A stretch of DNA of 64,000 nucleotides from UBA9959 sp038204165 (GTDB lineage: Bacteria; Elusimicrobiota; Elusimicrobia; Elusimicrobiales; UBA9959), in assembly GCA_038204165.1 (NCBI GenBank), contig JBBRDG010000004.1, forward strand, positions 21,443-85,442. The letters are read 5' to 3'. Of this stretch, positions 1-8,633 are shown one piece after another (the stretch's first letter is position 1; each line of letters starts with the position of its first letter). A program made the translations under genes and the position numbers. The notes under the pieces are model-generated. The model was not told the origin of the DNA, did no database searches, and saw nothing but the letters and a program-made list of their open reading frames with translations.

Positions 1-320
1 TATTCAATGCCGTCGTACATCCGGCCGAGCACGCGGGCGGTGTCCTTTACGGTTTCCTTGTGGCCCATCTGGCTGCCGGAGGGTTCAAGGTAGGTAACGT
101 GCGCGCCCTGGTCGTGCGCGGCCACTTCAAAGGCGCAGCGGGTGCGGGTGGAGGTCTTTTCAAAAATGAGGGCGATGTTCTTGCCGGCCAGCCGCTGCTG
201 TTCGGTGCCGGCGTACTTGGCGGCTTTAAGGTCTTTGGATAATTTCAGCAGGAAAACCAGTTCTTCTTTGGTGAAGTCGAGTTCTTTCAGAAAGCTCTTG
301 TTCCTAAGATTAAAACCCAT
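1..320 (-). CDS. argF: ornithine carbamoyltransferase, N-terminal part (cut by window edge)
   Basis: The enzyme joins carbamoyl phosphate and ornithine to make citrulline in arginine biosynthesis, or runs in reverse in arginine catabolism. About 106 N-terminal residues are visible and the rest lies before position 1. The carbamoyl-phosphate-binding signature STRTRCAFE is intact and is followed by the family-typical segments HDQGAHVTYL and GHKETVKDTARVLGRMYDG. The start is ATG at 320, with AGGAG about 6 nt upstream. A promoter-like pair lies at 372-400. Family assignment is firm. Whether the role is anabolic (argF) or catabolic (arcB) cannot be decided from this fragment. Confidence 0.93.
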   Translation of the reverse strand, partial: MGFNLRNKSFLKELDFTKEELVFLLKLSKDLKAAKYAGTEQQRLAGKNIALIFEKTSTRTRCAFEVAAHDQGAHVTYLEPSGSQMGHKETVKDTARVLGRMYDGIE

Positions 321-371
321 TATAATTCTCCTTTTCTATCTCGCTAGCGTGCAGGATCCGCGACTAGGAAT

Positions 372-400
372 ATTATACTCTTTGCCCGGCAGGAAACTAA
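372..400 (-). promoter_or_regulatory. putative sigma-70 promoter of the carbamoyltransferase gene
   Basis: Read on the minus strand, a perfect TATAAT (372-377) is preceded by TTAGTT (395-400) with a 17-nt spacer. The -35 is weak. It lies 52 nt before the start codon at 320. Confidence 0.4.
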
Positions 401-401
401 A

Positions 402-427
402 GAGGAAGACCCTTACGGATCTTCCTC
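402..427 (-). terminator. stem-loop after the lipoprotein gene
   Basis: GAGGAAGA and TCTTCCTC form an 8-bp stem with a 10-nt loop. On the minus strand it is followed by TTTAGTTT, only a weak U-tract. It sits 38 nt past the stop of the gene ending at 465, so it may terminate that unit. Confidence 0.4.
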
Positions 428-464
428 TCGCTACGCGCGCCAAAACACTTCAGGGACACGGCCG

Positions 465-926
465 CTATTTCGGGATATTGCTTTTGCCTTTCAGGAGAGT
501 CTGCTGCACGCTGGTAAGCAGCGGGTCGCAGACCTTGGGAAGGTTCGTTAACCCCAGCTGGGCGCCGTTGGCTTCGCCGGCGGGATTCGGGGAGATCAGG
601 GCCGCGGTTATCTTTACATCGGTCTTTCCTGTGCCCGATTCCAGGATGCTAACCGTAGCCGAGCGCGTAACGTTCGCTCCGCCGGCTGGAAGGCCGGGGG
701 TAGGATGCATTATCCCGCTTATGGTGCCGGTCTCGTAGCTGGAGTCCGTAACGATCCAGCCGTTGGCTTCCAGCGAGCTTACGCAGGCGTCGAAGACGTC
801 TTTCTTGGGATATTCGAAGGTCATCGCGGCGGCCTCTTCCTGTTTGAGCTGCGGCGACTTATTGAAGGCTATGCCGGAGCAGCCGCAAAAGAGCAAAACC
901 AGAAGCAAATACTTTGAGTTTTTCAT
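465..926 (-). CDS. small lipoprotein of unknown function
   Basis: This is a 153-residue protein with a lipoprotein signal: basic start, hydrophobic stretch, then FCGC with the candidate lipidated Cys at residue 16. The mature part begins with a region that looks like a small alpha/beta domain (about residues 35-75). I recognise no catalytic motif. The start ATG at 926 has AGGAG 4 nt upstream. The gene begins 8 nt after the stop of the RND pump, so the two are almost certainly co-transcribed. Pump-associated lipoproteins are common, but this one has no outer-membrane-factor or adaptor features, so its link to export is only positional. Confidence 0.7.
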   Translation of the reverse strand: MKNSKYLLLVLLFCGCSGIAFNKSPQLKQEEAAAMTFEYPKKDVFDACVSSLEANGWIVTDSSYETGTISGIMHPTPGLPAGGANVTRSATVSILESGTGKTDVKITAALISPNPAGEANGAQLGLTNLPKVCDPLLTSVQQTLLKGKSNIPK

Positions 927-934
927 TATCTCTC

Positions 935-3900
935 CTAAATTCTATCTTTCACCTGTCCAGTCATCTTAACATCTTCGCAGGTCGTTTTGCTGCGCACCCG
1001 CCTTTCCAGCGGCACAGCCAGGCTGTAAGCGCAGGGGACCACGAAAAGGGTAAGCAGAGTGGACAAGAAGACGCCGCCTATTACCACCACGGCCATAGGC
1101 CGCATGGTCTCAGCGCCCGGGCCTACGGCCACCGCCGGCGGGATGGCGCTGGCGATTGTGGCGAGCGAGGTCATAAGGATGGGGCGCAGCCTTATAGGGC
1201 AGGCCTCCAATAGCGCGGAGCGCACGTCCATACCGGCGTCTCGGCGCCGGTTGGTGAAGTCCACAAGAAGAATGGAGTTCTTCTTAACGATACCCATAAG
1301 CAGCAGCAGGCCGATCATGCTGTAGATATTAAGCGAGATCCCCGTAGCGCGCAGGGCGATGAACGCGCCGCTGGCGCTGAACGGCAGGGCCAGCAGCACC
1401 ACGCCGGGGTGGACGAAGCTGTTGAACTGCGACCCCAGCACCATGTAGGAAGCTGCTATGCCCAGGATGAGCGCCAGCAGCAGGTTAGCCATAGATTCGC
1501 GAAAGGTCTGGGAGCTGCCGCTGAGCACCGCGTGGTACTCTTCCGGCAACAGCGCGGCCGCGGTCTTCGCTACGAAACTTATAGCGTCGGTCTGCGATTT
1601 ACCCGGCGTAACGTTCGCAAACATGGTGATAGCGCGCTCGCGGTTATAGCGCGTTATGGTCAGCAGCGCGCTTGTATCTTTCAGCTTTACCACCTTTGAG
1701 AGCTGCACCATTTCCCCCTGCTCGTTCCGGAGCCAGATATTATTTATATCCTGCGCCCGGCTGTTCTCGCTATCAGTAAGCTTCACGCGGATATCATCCC
1801 GGTGGCCGGATTCGTCGGTGTATTTTCCCACGCGCAGCCCGCCGACCAGGGCGTTGATGGTGTCGGCTATATTGGCGACAGTTACGCCGCGCGCGGCGGC
1901 GGCGGCTCTGTCCGGGCCCACGCTAACCTCGGGCATGTTCGGGTTATAGTCCGAATCCACATCCGTCATCAGCCCGGAGGCGTTCATTTTCTCCTTCATC
2001 TGCCCGCTCAGCGCGGCCAGTTTATCCCAGTCTGGACCCTGCACCGAAAATTCGATAGGGAACCCCCGCTGAGCGGAGAACCCGGCCAGCGAAAGGTCCT
2101 GCATGGTGGCCTTGGAAACGCCCGGGATCCGCTGGAACTCCCCGCGGATGAAGCCCATGAACTCCTGCTGCGTCGGGCGGCGCTTGAAAGGCGCCGTCAC
2201 CGGCCTGTCCCCGGGATCTTTAAGGGTTACCAGCAGGATGCCCTGGTTGACCAGCCCGCCCTGGAAGCCGCCGATAGCGATGTAATAGGTGTCAACTTCG
2301 GGCCGCGCCTTCAGGATAGCCTCGGCCTGCCGGAACAGCCCGTCGGTAAATTCCAGTGACGAGCCCAGCGGAGCCTGGATGCTGGCGAGGAACCGGCTCT
2401 GGTCCTGCGGCGGCACGAATTCCTTCCTTACGCCCCGCAGCAGCAGGAGCGAAGAACAGAACACCAGCCCGGCCGCCATCATGACCCGCCAGCGCCGGTC
2501 CAGGCAGAATGCCAGAGCGCCTCCGTAAAACAGCCGCAGTTTTTTCGTCAGGCGGTCCATGAAGCGGCCCAGTCTGGTGGCGCCGCCGGGCTGCAGGAAC
2601 TGGGAGGTACGCATGGGCGTAAGGGTGAGCGCCTCGAACAGCGAAAGCGCCACCACCACCGACAAGGTAACGCCGAACTGGAAGAAGAATTTGCCGATGA
2701 TGCCGCTCATGAAGACCACCGGCATGAAGATGGCGAGGATCGCCAGCGAAGAGGCCACCGCGGCGGTGGTAATTTCACGCGCGCCGGTCATAGCCGCGCA
2801 GACCCGGTCCAGGCCGCCTTCTGCGTAGCGGACAATGTTCTCCATCACCATGATGGCGTCGTCGACTATGATGCCGATGGAAAGCGAAAGCCCGAGCAAC
2901 GTGAAGGTATTAAGCGTAAAGCCGCAGAAGTAGAGCACAAGAAAAGACCCGATCAGGGACGTAGGTATTGCCAGCAGCACGTTGAAAGCCGAGCTGAACG
3001 ACCCCAGGAACAGCCAGCAGATGGCGGAGGTGAGCAGCACCGACATGCAGAGCGTGAACAGGAGCTCATGCGTGGCGTCCTCTATAAAGCGCGTAATGTC
3101 GGTGGTAAGCGCGAGCTTCATCCCCGCCGGGAGCACTTTATTCAGTTCAGCCATGCGCGTCTTGACCGCGCGGCCGATAGCCACGGCGTTGGAGCCGCGC
3201 TGTTTAATAACGCCCAGCCCCACGGCTCGCTCACCCTTCAGCCTGGAGATGCGGCGCACGTCGGCCATGCCTTCCTCGGCGTAGCCCACGTCGCTGATTT
3301 TTAGTTTCTTCCAGATAGGGACGCCGCTCCTGGACGCGATCACCAGGTCGTTGAATTCCTGCGGCGTGGCGGCTTCGCTCCGCACCCGCACGTTCACTTC
3401 TTTGGGGCCGTTGTCCATGTAGCCCGACGGTGTAAGGGTGTGCTCGCTGTTAATGGCGCCTATCACGTCCGAAACCGAGATCTGCTGCCGGCGCATTTTA
3501 GGCGAGTCCAGCCAGACGCGCATATTGGGAGCGATATAGCCGCCCAGGAACACGTCCCCAACCCCAGGTACTGTGGTCAGCCTGTCCTTCAGGTGGTCCC
3601 GGACGAACAACATTATTTCGCGCAGTGGCCTGCTGCCGGTGAGCGCGGCCCACAGGATAGGCTGGTCTTCGGGGTTGGACTTGGTGACTATCGGCGGGTC
3701 GATGTCGTTGGGCAGCGTGCGCTGCGCCTGGGCTATCTTGGTCTGCACCTCCTGCAGCGCCACGTCCACGTCCTGGCTTAGTTCGAACTCTATGGTAATA
3801 GTGGCCAACCCTTCCTGGCAGGTGGATTTTACGTTGCGGATGCCGGCCACGCTCATCACCGAGCTTTCCAGCACGTCGGCCACGGCGGATTCCATAGTTT

Positions 3901-4069
3901 CCGGCGAGGCGCCCACCCAGGTAGTAGTGATGGTCAGCACCGGAAAATCCACGTCAGGCAACTGGCTAAGGCCCATGCGCGAAAAGCCCAGCGCCCCGAA
4001 AACGATCAGGGCCGCCATCACCATCCAGGCGAATACGGGATTTTTTATTGATATTTCTGACAGCGTCAT
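935..4069 (-). CDS. RND-family efflux pump, HAE1 (AcrB-like) inner-membrane subunit
   Basis: About 1,044 residues, the normal length for hydrophobe/amphiphile RND pumps. It shows the duplicated layout: TM1, a large periplasmic loop, TM2-6, then the same again. The proton-relay Asp pair of TM4 is present in GIIVDDAIMVMEN (about residue 405). The second-half helix carries GIVKKNSILLVDF, whose Lys matches the relay Lys of AcrB. The pump would move drugs or lipophilic compounds using the proton gradient. I chose ATG 4069; an in-frame TTG at 4078 has no ribosome site. No periplasmic adaptor or TolC-like gene lies next to it, so partners must be encoded elsewhere. Its 5' leader overlaps a terminator hairpin (see 4077-4100). 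Confidence 0.92.
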   Translation of the reverse strand: MTLSEISIKNPVFAWMVMAALIVFGALGFSRMGLSQLPDVDFPVLTITTTWVGASPETMESAVADVLESSVMSVAGIRNVKSTCQEGLATITIEFELSQDVDVALQEVQTKIAQAQRTLPNDIDPPIVTKSNPEDQPILWAALTGSRPLREIMLFVRDHLKDRLTTVPGVGDVFLGGYIAPNMRVWLDSPKMRRQQISVSDVIGAINSEHTLTPSGYMDNGPKEVNVRVRSEAATPQEFNDLVIASRSGVPIWKKLKISDVGYAEEGMADVRRISRLKGERAVGLGVIKQRGSNAVAIGRAVKTRMAELNKVLPAGMKLALTTDITRFIEDATHELLFTLCMSVLLTSAICWLFLGSFSSAFNVLLAIPTSLIGSFLVLYFCGFTLNTFTLLGLSLSIGIIVDDAIMVMENIVRYAEGGLDRVCAAMTGAREITTAAVASSLAILAIFMPVVFMSGIIGKFFFQFGVTLSVVVALSLFEALTLTPMRTSQFLQPGGATRLGRFMDRLTKKLRLFYGGALAFCLDRRWRVMMAAGLVFCSSLLLLRGVRKEFVPPQDQSRFLASIQAPLGSSLEFTDGLFRQAEAILKARPEVDTYYIAIGGFQGGLVNQGILLVTLKDPGDRPVTAPFKRRPTQQEFMGFIRGEFQRIPGVSKATMQDLSLAGFSAQRGFPIEFSVQGPDWDKLAALSGQMKEKMNASGLMTDVDSDYNPNMPEVSVGPDRAAAAARGVTVANIADTINALVGGLRVGKYTDESGHRDDIRVKLTDSENSRAQDINNIWLRNEQGEMVQLSKVVKLKDTSALLTITRYNRERAITMFANVTPGKSQTDAISFVAKTAAALLPEEYHAVLSGSSQTFRESMANLLLALILGIAASYMVLGSQFNSFVHPGVVLLALPFSASGAFIALRATGISLNIYSMIGLLLLMGIVKKNSILLVDFTNRRRDAGMDVRSALLEACPIRLRPILMTSLATIASAIPPAVAVGPGAETMRPMAVVVIGGVFLSTLLTLFVVPCAYSLAVPLERRVRSKTTCEDVKMTGQVKDRI

Positions 4070-4076
4070 AAGTACC

Positions 4077-4100
4077 AAAACCCCCGTCTGAAGACGGGGG
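4077..4100 (-). terminator. terminator between the secreted-protein gene and the RND pump
   Basis: CCCCCGTC and GACGGGGG form a perfect 8-bp stem with a TGAA tetraloop, followed on the minus strand by TTTT. It ends the transcript of the 4110-5144 gene. The last arm (GGGGG) is also the only purine-rich tract upstream of the RND start at 4069, 11 nt away. Confidence 0.7.
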
Positions 4101-4109
4101 CTTTAGGCG

Positions 4110-5144
4110 TCAGTTGCCTTTGTAGGTTTCGGTCGAGCCGGGCGCCGAAGGCGGCGGGGCAGCCGGTAGCGGAGGGGCGGAAACAGCACCCTCCGGCTGC
4201 ACCGGCTTGCCGTCCGCGTCGAAGATGGCGAAAGAGCCGTCCTTAAAATCCAGCAGGATCTGCAGCGGGTCCGCACCGCCACCGGTGAACCGGACTTTAG
4301 TCACATCCCGGCCAAGGTACAGCATATAAACGGGCTTGCCGCTGGTCCGGTCGTAAAGGAAGGCCGCATTCTCGGTGCCGGTCACCTCCACCATTCGTCG
4401 CAGGTCGGGGCTGGCCCATTGCCTGCCCGTCCCCGGCGCCGGGGTCACCTCGGGAGGAGGGATGGTAGTGGACTTCTGCACCGTGATCCCGCCTTCCTGG
4501 TAGGGATAATAGTTGTTGTCCATGTAGACATAGTCCATGCCGCCGGGCCCTTGCCACCACCAGGAGCCGTTCCACCAGAACACCCAGCGCGCGTAGCTGG
4601 TGTCGTACCACCACCACCGGTCCCCGTAATACCGGGTCCAGTAGAAAGACGGGCCGAAATAGAAACCGTACCAGTCTATATCGTCTTTATCGTAATAATG
4701 GGCGTACCGCCGGCCGCCGGCGTCGTGCCAGAAGAACTTGCTATGCTCCCGCTCCTGCCCTCTTTCACGCTCCAGGGAATGCAGGGCACCGCGATCGTTG
4801 GTGATCTCCGCGTGGTGGGACGGCGGGATCCTCGCCGGGTTTACGCGGATCTCGTCGCCGTTGCCGAAGCGGCGCGGGGCAGCGAACTGGTGACTGTCGT
4901 TGACTATATGGGCTGGTTCAAGGCGTTCCGGACGGGTAATGGAGATATTCTGCATCCTCGTTATCTGGCGGCCTTCACCGCGGTTCCAGGAGCGTTCCTG
5001 CCGGGCCTCGCCGCCCCCCGTAGAGCGCTCCTGCCTGCCCTCCCCCCGCTCGCGGTCTCCGCCCCGTTCCTCGGCTCTGGCCGCGCCGCCGCACAAAATT
5101 ATCCCGGCCAGCAGCGCCAGGAACGTAAATTGTTTAGTATTCAT
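4110..5144 (-). CDS. secreted Trp/Tyr-rich protein of unknown function
   Basis: 344 residues with a clear Sec signal peptide cut near ARA-EE (residue 24). The mature protein starts with a low-complexity Arg/Glu/Gly-rich stretch (about 25-75). A central segment (about 150-215) is exceptionally rich in Trp and Tyr, including WWWYD and WWNGSWWWQ. It ends in a Pro/Ala-rich tail. Near the end, DFKDGSFAIFDADGKPV looks like a short beta-rich unit. I recognise no enzyme family. The aromatic-rich centre suggests a surface or matrix protein that binds carbohydrate or other proteins, but that is inference. It is a single-gene unit with its own terminator at 4077-4100. Confidence 0.65.
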   Translation of the reverse strand: MNTKQFTFLALLAGIILCGGAARAEERGGDRERGEGRQERSTGGGEARQERSWNRGEGRQITRMQNISITRPERLEPAHIVNDSHQFAAPRRFGNGDEIRVNPARIPPSHHAEITNDRGALHSLERERGQEREHSKFFWHDAGGRRYAHYYDKDDIDWYGFYFGPSFYWTRYYGDRWWWYDTSYARWVFWWNGSWWWQGPGGMDYVYMDNNYYPYQEGGITVQKSTTIPPPEVTPAPGTGRQWASPDLRRMVEVTGTENAAFLYDRTSGKPVYMLYLGRDVTKVRFTGGGADPLQILLDFKDGSFAIFDADGKPVQPEGAVSAPPLPAAPPPSAPGSTETYKGN

Positions 5145-5284
5145 AATAATCCTCCGGGACAGGACGAAAACCTATTGCCCTTTTCCAAATTTTACTACAC
5201 AGCAAACGCCTCGGAGTTGACTAGTTTCCGCTTTTTCCGGACCAGTGCGGCCAGCACGCCTGGCGGGCGCACGGAGAAGGAAGA

Positions 5285-5302
5285 GGGCCGCCAGCGCGGC
5301 CC
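5285..5302 (-). terminator. GC-rich hairpin after the bacterioferritin gene
   Basis: GGGCCGC and GCGGCCC pair around CAGC. On the minus strand it is followed by TCTTCCTTC, only partly U-rich. It lies 24 nt past the stop at 5326 and is the plausible end of the redox block. Confidence 0.45.
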
Positions 5303-5325
5303 CCCCCCGTTCAGTCAAGCAGCTT

Positions 5326-5751
5326 TTAGACTTCTTCAAGCAGCGTGGTGAAGGTATCGTGGTGGTCTTCCTCGTCCGTAAGTATCTTACGGAACAGTTC
5401 CTCGGTCACGTCGTCGTGCTCCTTCTTGGCCAGGTCGATGATCTGCTTGTACATATCGATCGCTTCCACCTCGGCCTTAACGTCGTTCTCGAGCTGCTCG
5501 CTGAGCGTGTCCCCTAAGAAGATAGGGGCGGGCTTTGTGGTAGGTACGCCTCCCAGGTAATTCAGGCGCTCGGCGATAATCTCGGCGTGCTTCATTTCCT
5601 CGATAGCTATGTTCCTGAAGCCGTCTTTTACCGCGTAGCCTTTTACGCCTTTCCACAGCACGTGCTGCCACATATACTGGATGCTTACCTGAATTTCCCG
5701 CGCTATGGCCTGGTTGAGCAGGTCCAGCATTTCTTTAGAAGTTTTTTTCAT
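5326..5751 (-). CDS. bfr: bacterioferritin-like iron-storage protein
   Basis: 141-residue four-helix-bundle ferritin. The di-iron ligand pattern is visible: Glu in AREIQ (helix A), EEMKHAE (helix B, Glu and His), Glu in EVEAIDMY (helix C) and DEEDHHD (helix D). The Met in EEMKHAE sits where bacterioferritins place their haem-binding Met. Such proteins oxidise and store iron in a cytoplasmic shell and limit Fenton chemistry. It follows the SOD gene by about 50 nt, with AGGAGGG before its ATG, and probably belongs to the same oxidative-stress unit. It is slightly shorter than classical bacterioferritin (about 155-160), so a DPS- or encapsulin-like ferritin is possible but less likely. Confidence 0.85.
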   Translation of the reverse strand: MKKTSKEMLDLLNQAIAREIQVSIQYMWQHVLWKGVKGYAVKDGFRNIAIEEMKHAEIIAERLNYLGGVPTTKPAPIFLGDTLSEQLENDVKAEVEAIDMYKQIIDLAKKEHDDVTEELFRKILTDEEDHHDTFTTLLEEV

Positions 5752-5802
5752 TTACCCTCCTGTTTTTTTTACCCGTCCGTCCGGCGTGCCGGCCGGCCGT
5801 GG

Positions 5803-6399
5803 TTATTTCTGACAGCGCTTGTCCGCCTCTTCCCAATTTACGGCGTTATGGAACGCCTCTATATACTTTGCCCTTTCCAGCTGGTAATCTGTGATATAAG
5901 CGTGCTCGAACACGTCCATGATCAGCAGCGGCGCGCAGCCGGCCAGGTGGCCGCCGTCGTGCTCGTTCACCCAGGCGTTGAACAGCCTGCCGGAAGTATT
6001 ATCCCTGTACAGGACCGTCCAGCCCACGCCGCGCATAAGCCCGGTGGCCGTGAAGTCCTTTTTCCAGCCCTCGTACGTGCCGAAGTCTTCCACGATGTTC
6101 TTATACAGATGGCTGTTCTGCCGGGGCGTGCCGGTCCCACCGAGATTGCCGAAATACAGCTCGTGCAGGCGCATGCCGTTGAACTCCCAGCCGAAGCGCC
6201 TCTTCAGCTCGGCGTACTCCGGCGTTTTCTCTTTGCCTTCGGCGAGCAGGGCCGAAAGCTTCTCCGCCAGGGTGTTGGTGTTATTCACGTAGCCCTGGTA
6301 CAGTTTCAGGTGGTTGGTTATCAACTGGCTGCTGAAGCCCGGCATCCCTTCCAGGTCCGGGTATGACGCCGCTTTGTAGGTTTGTATGGTCTGCTGCAT
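5803..6399 (-). CDS. sodB: superoxide dismutase, Fe/Mn family
   Basis: 198 residues. It converts superoxide to peroxide and oxygen. The metal-ligand signature DVFEHAYITDY is present near the C-terminus. The N-terminal ligand region reads HLKLYQGYVNN, matching the shorter H-x-x-L-Y-x-G-Y-V variant rather than the classical HxxxHHxxYV, and RLHELYFGNL supplies the second His. The start is ATG 6399, preceded by GGGGG at 4-8 nt. The longer open frame to 6516 would run through the promoter and is rejected. It has its own sigma-70-like promoter at 6487-6516, in addition to possible read-through from the reductase upstream. Confidence 0.93.
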   Translation of the reverse strand: MQQTIQTYKAASYPDLEGMPGFSSQLITNHLKLYQGYVNNTNTLAEKLSALLAEGKEKTPEYAELKRRFGWEFNGMRLHELYFGNLGGTGTPRQNSHLYKNIVEDFGTYEGWKKDFTATGLMRGVGWTVLYRDNTSGRLFNAWVNEHDGGHLAGCAPLLIMDVFEHAYITDYQLERAKYIEAFHNAVNWEEADKRCQK

Positions 6400-6486
6400 G
6401 TTTCCCCCTTGGCGCCTCCGGCAGCCGGGCGAACCCGCCCGCCGTGAATGGCGCGCATCTTTCAAGTTAGTGTCCTTCAAAGCCAA

Positions 6487-6516
6487 TATATAGGATATTC
6501 GCCCCGAATAAATCAA
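6487..6516 (-). promoter_or_regulatory. putative sigma-70 promoter for the SOD and bacterioferritin genes
   Basis: Minus strand: TTGATT (6511-6516), an 18-nt spacer, TATATA (6487-6492). It lies in the 126-nt gap between the reductase stop and the SOD start. I see no clear operator palindrome. Confidence 0.5.
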
Positions 6517-6525
6517 GAGGTATAC

Positions 6526-8202
6526 TTACTGCCAGGTTTCTTTCTTGCCGGCCTTGCTCCTGGTAAGTTTGTTGTCCGCCAGGTACTTGTAAGCCGAAAG
6601 GGCCGCCTGAGCCCCTTGCCCCACGGCGATGGAGATCTGTTTTTCTTCGGTATCGGTTACGTCCCCGGCGGCGAACAGGCCCTTCTCCGAAGTGGTCTGC
6701 GTCCGGTCCACCGCTATCTCGCCGTAAGGATTGAGCTGGAGCAGGTCTTTAAGCGGGGAGCTGTTAGGTGTGAGGCCAATTTCCAGGAACACCCCGTCCA
6801 CGTCCAGGTCCAGCTTTTCCGAGCCGTCCGGGGAAACCAGCCTTATACTGTTAAGTTTGTCCCCGCCCAGGTATTCGCGCACTTCCATAGGAGAGTGCAG
6901 AGTTACGTTCTTGGCTTTCTTAACTTCCTCCACCAGAGCGGGGTCGGCCCGGAAATCTTTGCCGCGGTGGACAAGGTGGATCTCCGACGCGAAAGCAAGC
7001 AGATCGCGCACGGAGGTGAATGCTGAATTCCCGCCGCCCACTACCGCCACTTTTTTTCCTTTATAGAGCGGGGCGTCGCAGGTGGCGCAGAAACCTATCC
7101 CTTTCCCCACGAATTTTTCCTCGCCCGGCACGCCGAGCCGTTTATATTCCTTACCGGCGCAGTAGACCACGGAATGGGCCTTAAAGCGGCTACCCCCTTC
7201 GGTGGACAGGACGAATTCTTGCCCGCTCTTTTCTATCTTGGTCACGTTCTCTCCGAGCGCCTCGGCTACGGGATAACGGGACATATGCGCGCGAAAAGCT
7301 TCGGCCATGCTAGTGCCTGTCGCGTCTGGCAGGCCCAGGTAATTCTCTATGCCGGCGGTATAGGTGATCTGGCCGCCCAGCTTCCTGGCGACCAGGACCA
7401 CGTCCAGGTCCTTGCGCGCCGCGTAAACCGCGGCGGACAGCGCGGCCGGACCGCCGCCCACTATAGCCATTTCGTACGTATGGCCGGGCTCGGCTTTTTT
7501 AGTCTTCCCCGCCGCTTCCACCGCGCGCAGTTGCTCCGTAATGGCTTTGTACTGCGCCGGGGCCACGGCTTTGATTATTTCAAGGTAGGCGGCCGGCGCG
7601 GGCATAGCGCCCTCGAAAGAGGGACCGCCGTTTATTATGGTCTTCGGTACGCCTGAGACGCGATATTTTTTAACGAGCTCCGGGAATTCTGAGGACTCCA
7701 CCATGTCCGCGCGGATATGGTCGTTGACGAAAGCGAACTCGTGCGCCACGCGCACCATTTCCGGGCAGTACTGGCAGGTCAACGTAGTCATCACCTGCAG
7801 GTGCACCGGCTCTGTTATCTTCCTGACCATTTCCTCCAGCTGAGGGTCCAGGCTGGACCTCCCCCCTGAGACCAGCAGGACGGCTTCCAGCAGGGAAGTA
7901 AATTCGTAGCCGCCGGTAAGGCCGTAGAACCGGATGCCATAGTCCTTCGCGCCCACAATAGCCGTGGCCGGGGCCATCTCTATCTTGTAGTTTAGCGCTG
8001 TATCTCCGTCCAGCACCAGATCGTGGACCTCCAGTTTAAGCAGGTCTGTAATCCCGCACAATTCCCGCAGCAATGCTTCCTGCAGTGCACAGGCCGGGCA
8101 GGCGCTCTTCTGCGTGAACAGCAGTAGCCGCACCGGGGCTTTCATCTTACCCAGCAGGAGTTTAACTTCAGCCCTGGTCTTTTCGTCCATTAAATCAGCC
8201 AT
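6526..8202 (-). CDS. glutaredoxin-like (PDO-type) domain pair fused to thioredoxin reductase
   Basis: 558 residues in two parts. Residues 1-215 form a tandem thioredoxin-fold module like protein disulfide oxidoreductase: CPAC at 35-38 in the first fold, CQYC at 143-146 in the second, and the cis-Pro segment GVPKT near 185. Residues 243-558 are a low-Mr thioredoxin reductase: FAD-binding VGGGPAALSAA, active-site CATC at 372-375, NADPH-binding VVGGGNSAF. The layout resembles AhpF, but here both N-terminal folds keep a CxxC pair. It probably passes electrons from NADPH via FAD to the CxxC pairs and on to a peroxidase or protein disulfides. The start is ATG 8202 with GGAGGGG upstream. No ahpC lies in the window. 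Confidence 0.88.
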   Translation of the reverse strand: MADLMDEKTRAEVKLLLGKMKAPVRLLLFTQKSACPACALQEALLRELCGITDLLKLEVHDLVLDGDTALNYKIEMAPATAIVGAKDYGIRFYGLTGGYEFTSLLEAVLLVSGGRSSLDPQLEEMVRKITEPVHLQVMTTLTCQYCPEMVRVAHEFAFVNDHIRADMVESSEFPELVKKYRVSGVPKTIINGGPSFEGAMPAPAAYLEIIKAVAPAQYKAITEQLRAVEAAGKTKKAEPGHTYEMAIVGGGPAALSAAVYAARKDLDVVLVARKLGGQITYTAGIENYLGLPDATGTSMAEAFRAHMSRYPVAEALGENVTKIEKSGQEFVLSTEGGSRFKAHSVVYCAGKEYKRLGVPGEEKFVGKGIGFCATCDAPLYKGKKVAVVGGGNSAFTSVRDLLAFASEIHLVHRGKDFRADPALVEEVKKAKNVTLHSPMEVREYLGGDKLNSIRLVSPDGSEKLDLDVDGVFLEIGLTPNSSPLKDLLQLNPYGEIAVDRTQTTSEKGLFAAGDVTDTEEKQISIAVGQGAQAALSAYKYLADNKLTRSKAGKKETWQ

Positions 8203-8226
8203 ATAATTCCCCTCCCCCACATCCCG

Positions 8227-8619
8227 TCAGCGCTTTGCAGCGGCCAGGAAAGTCCTGACCATAGTTTCAAGGGCTCCCAGGTTCGCCGGCTTGGAAAGGT
8301 AATCGAAAGCGCCGATCTTCAGGCAATCCCGCGCTACGGCTTCGTCCCCGTTGCCGCTGAGCATGATGAAACCGGTCCGGGGCATTTCCGGCACAAGTTC
8401 GGTCAACACTTCCACCCCGTTCTTGCCCGGCATGGAGATATCGAGCAGCACCACGTCGGGACGCCTGGCCCTGGCCAGCTCCACCGCGCGCCCGCCGTCG
8501 TTAGCCTGCAGCGTCTCATACCCGTACGAAGACAGGAACCTGCAGACAGCGTTGGCAATAGCCTCGTCGTCATCCGCAACCAGCACCAGGGCCTTTGAAA
8601 CGCCGTTAGTATTGATCAT
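8227..8619 (-). CDS. stand-alone response-regulator receiver protein
   Basis: 130 residues consisting of a single CheY-like receiver domain with no output domain. The acidic pocket is ADDDEA near the N-terminus, the phospho-acceptor Asp is in VVLLDISMPGKNG, the conserved Ser in MLSGNGD stands in the Thr/Ser position, and the Lys is in LSKPAN. It would act by protein-protein contact or phosphotransfer. The start is ATG 8619 with GGAG upstream. Its start lies 14 nt after the stop of the cNMP-binding gene and its stop 24 nt before the reductase, so all three look co-transcribed. No histidine kinase is adjacent; the only one in the window is at 37003-39135. Confidence 0.88.
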   Translation of the reverse strand: MINTNGVSKALVLVADDDEAIANAVCRFLSSYGYETLQANDGGRAVELARARRPDVVLLDISMPGKNGVEVLTELVPEMPRTGFIMLSGNGDEAVARDCLKIGAFDYLSKPANLGALETMVRTFLAAAKR

Positions 8620-8633
8620 AGTGTGCTCCAGTG

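Noticed and set aside
5299..5309. Run of C as a phase-variation tract
   Set aside because: It lies after the stop of the bacterioferritin gene and touches no start or promoter.
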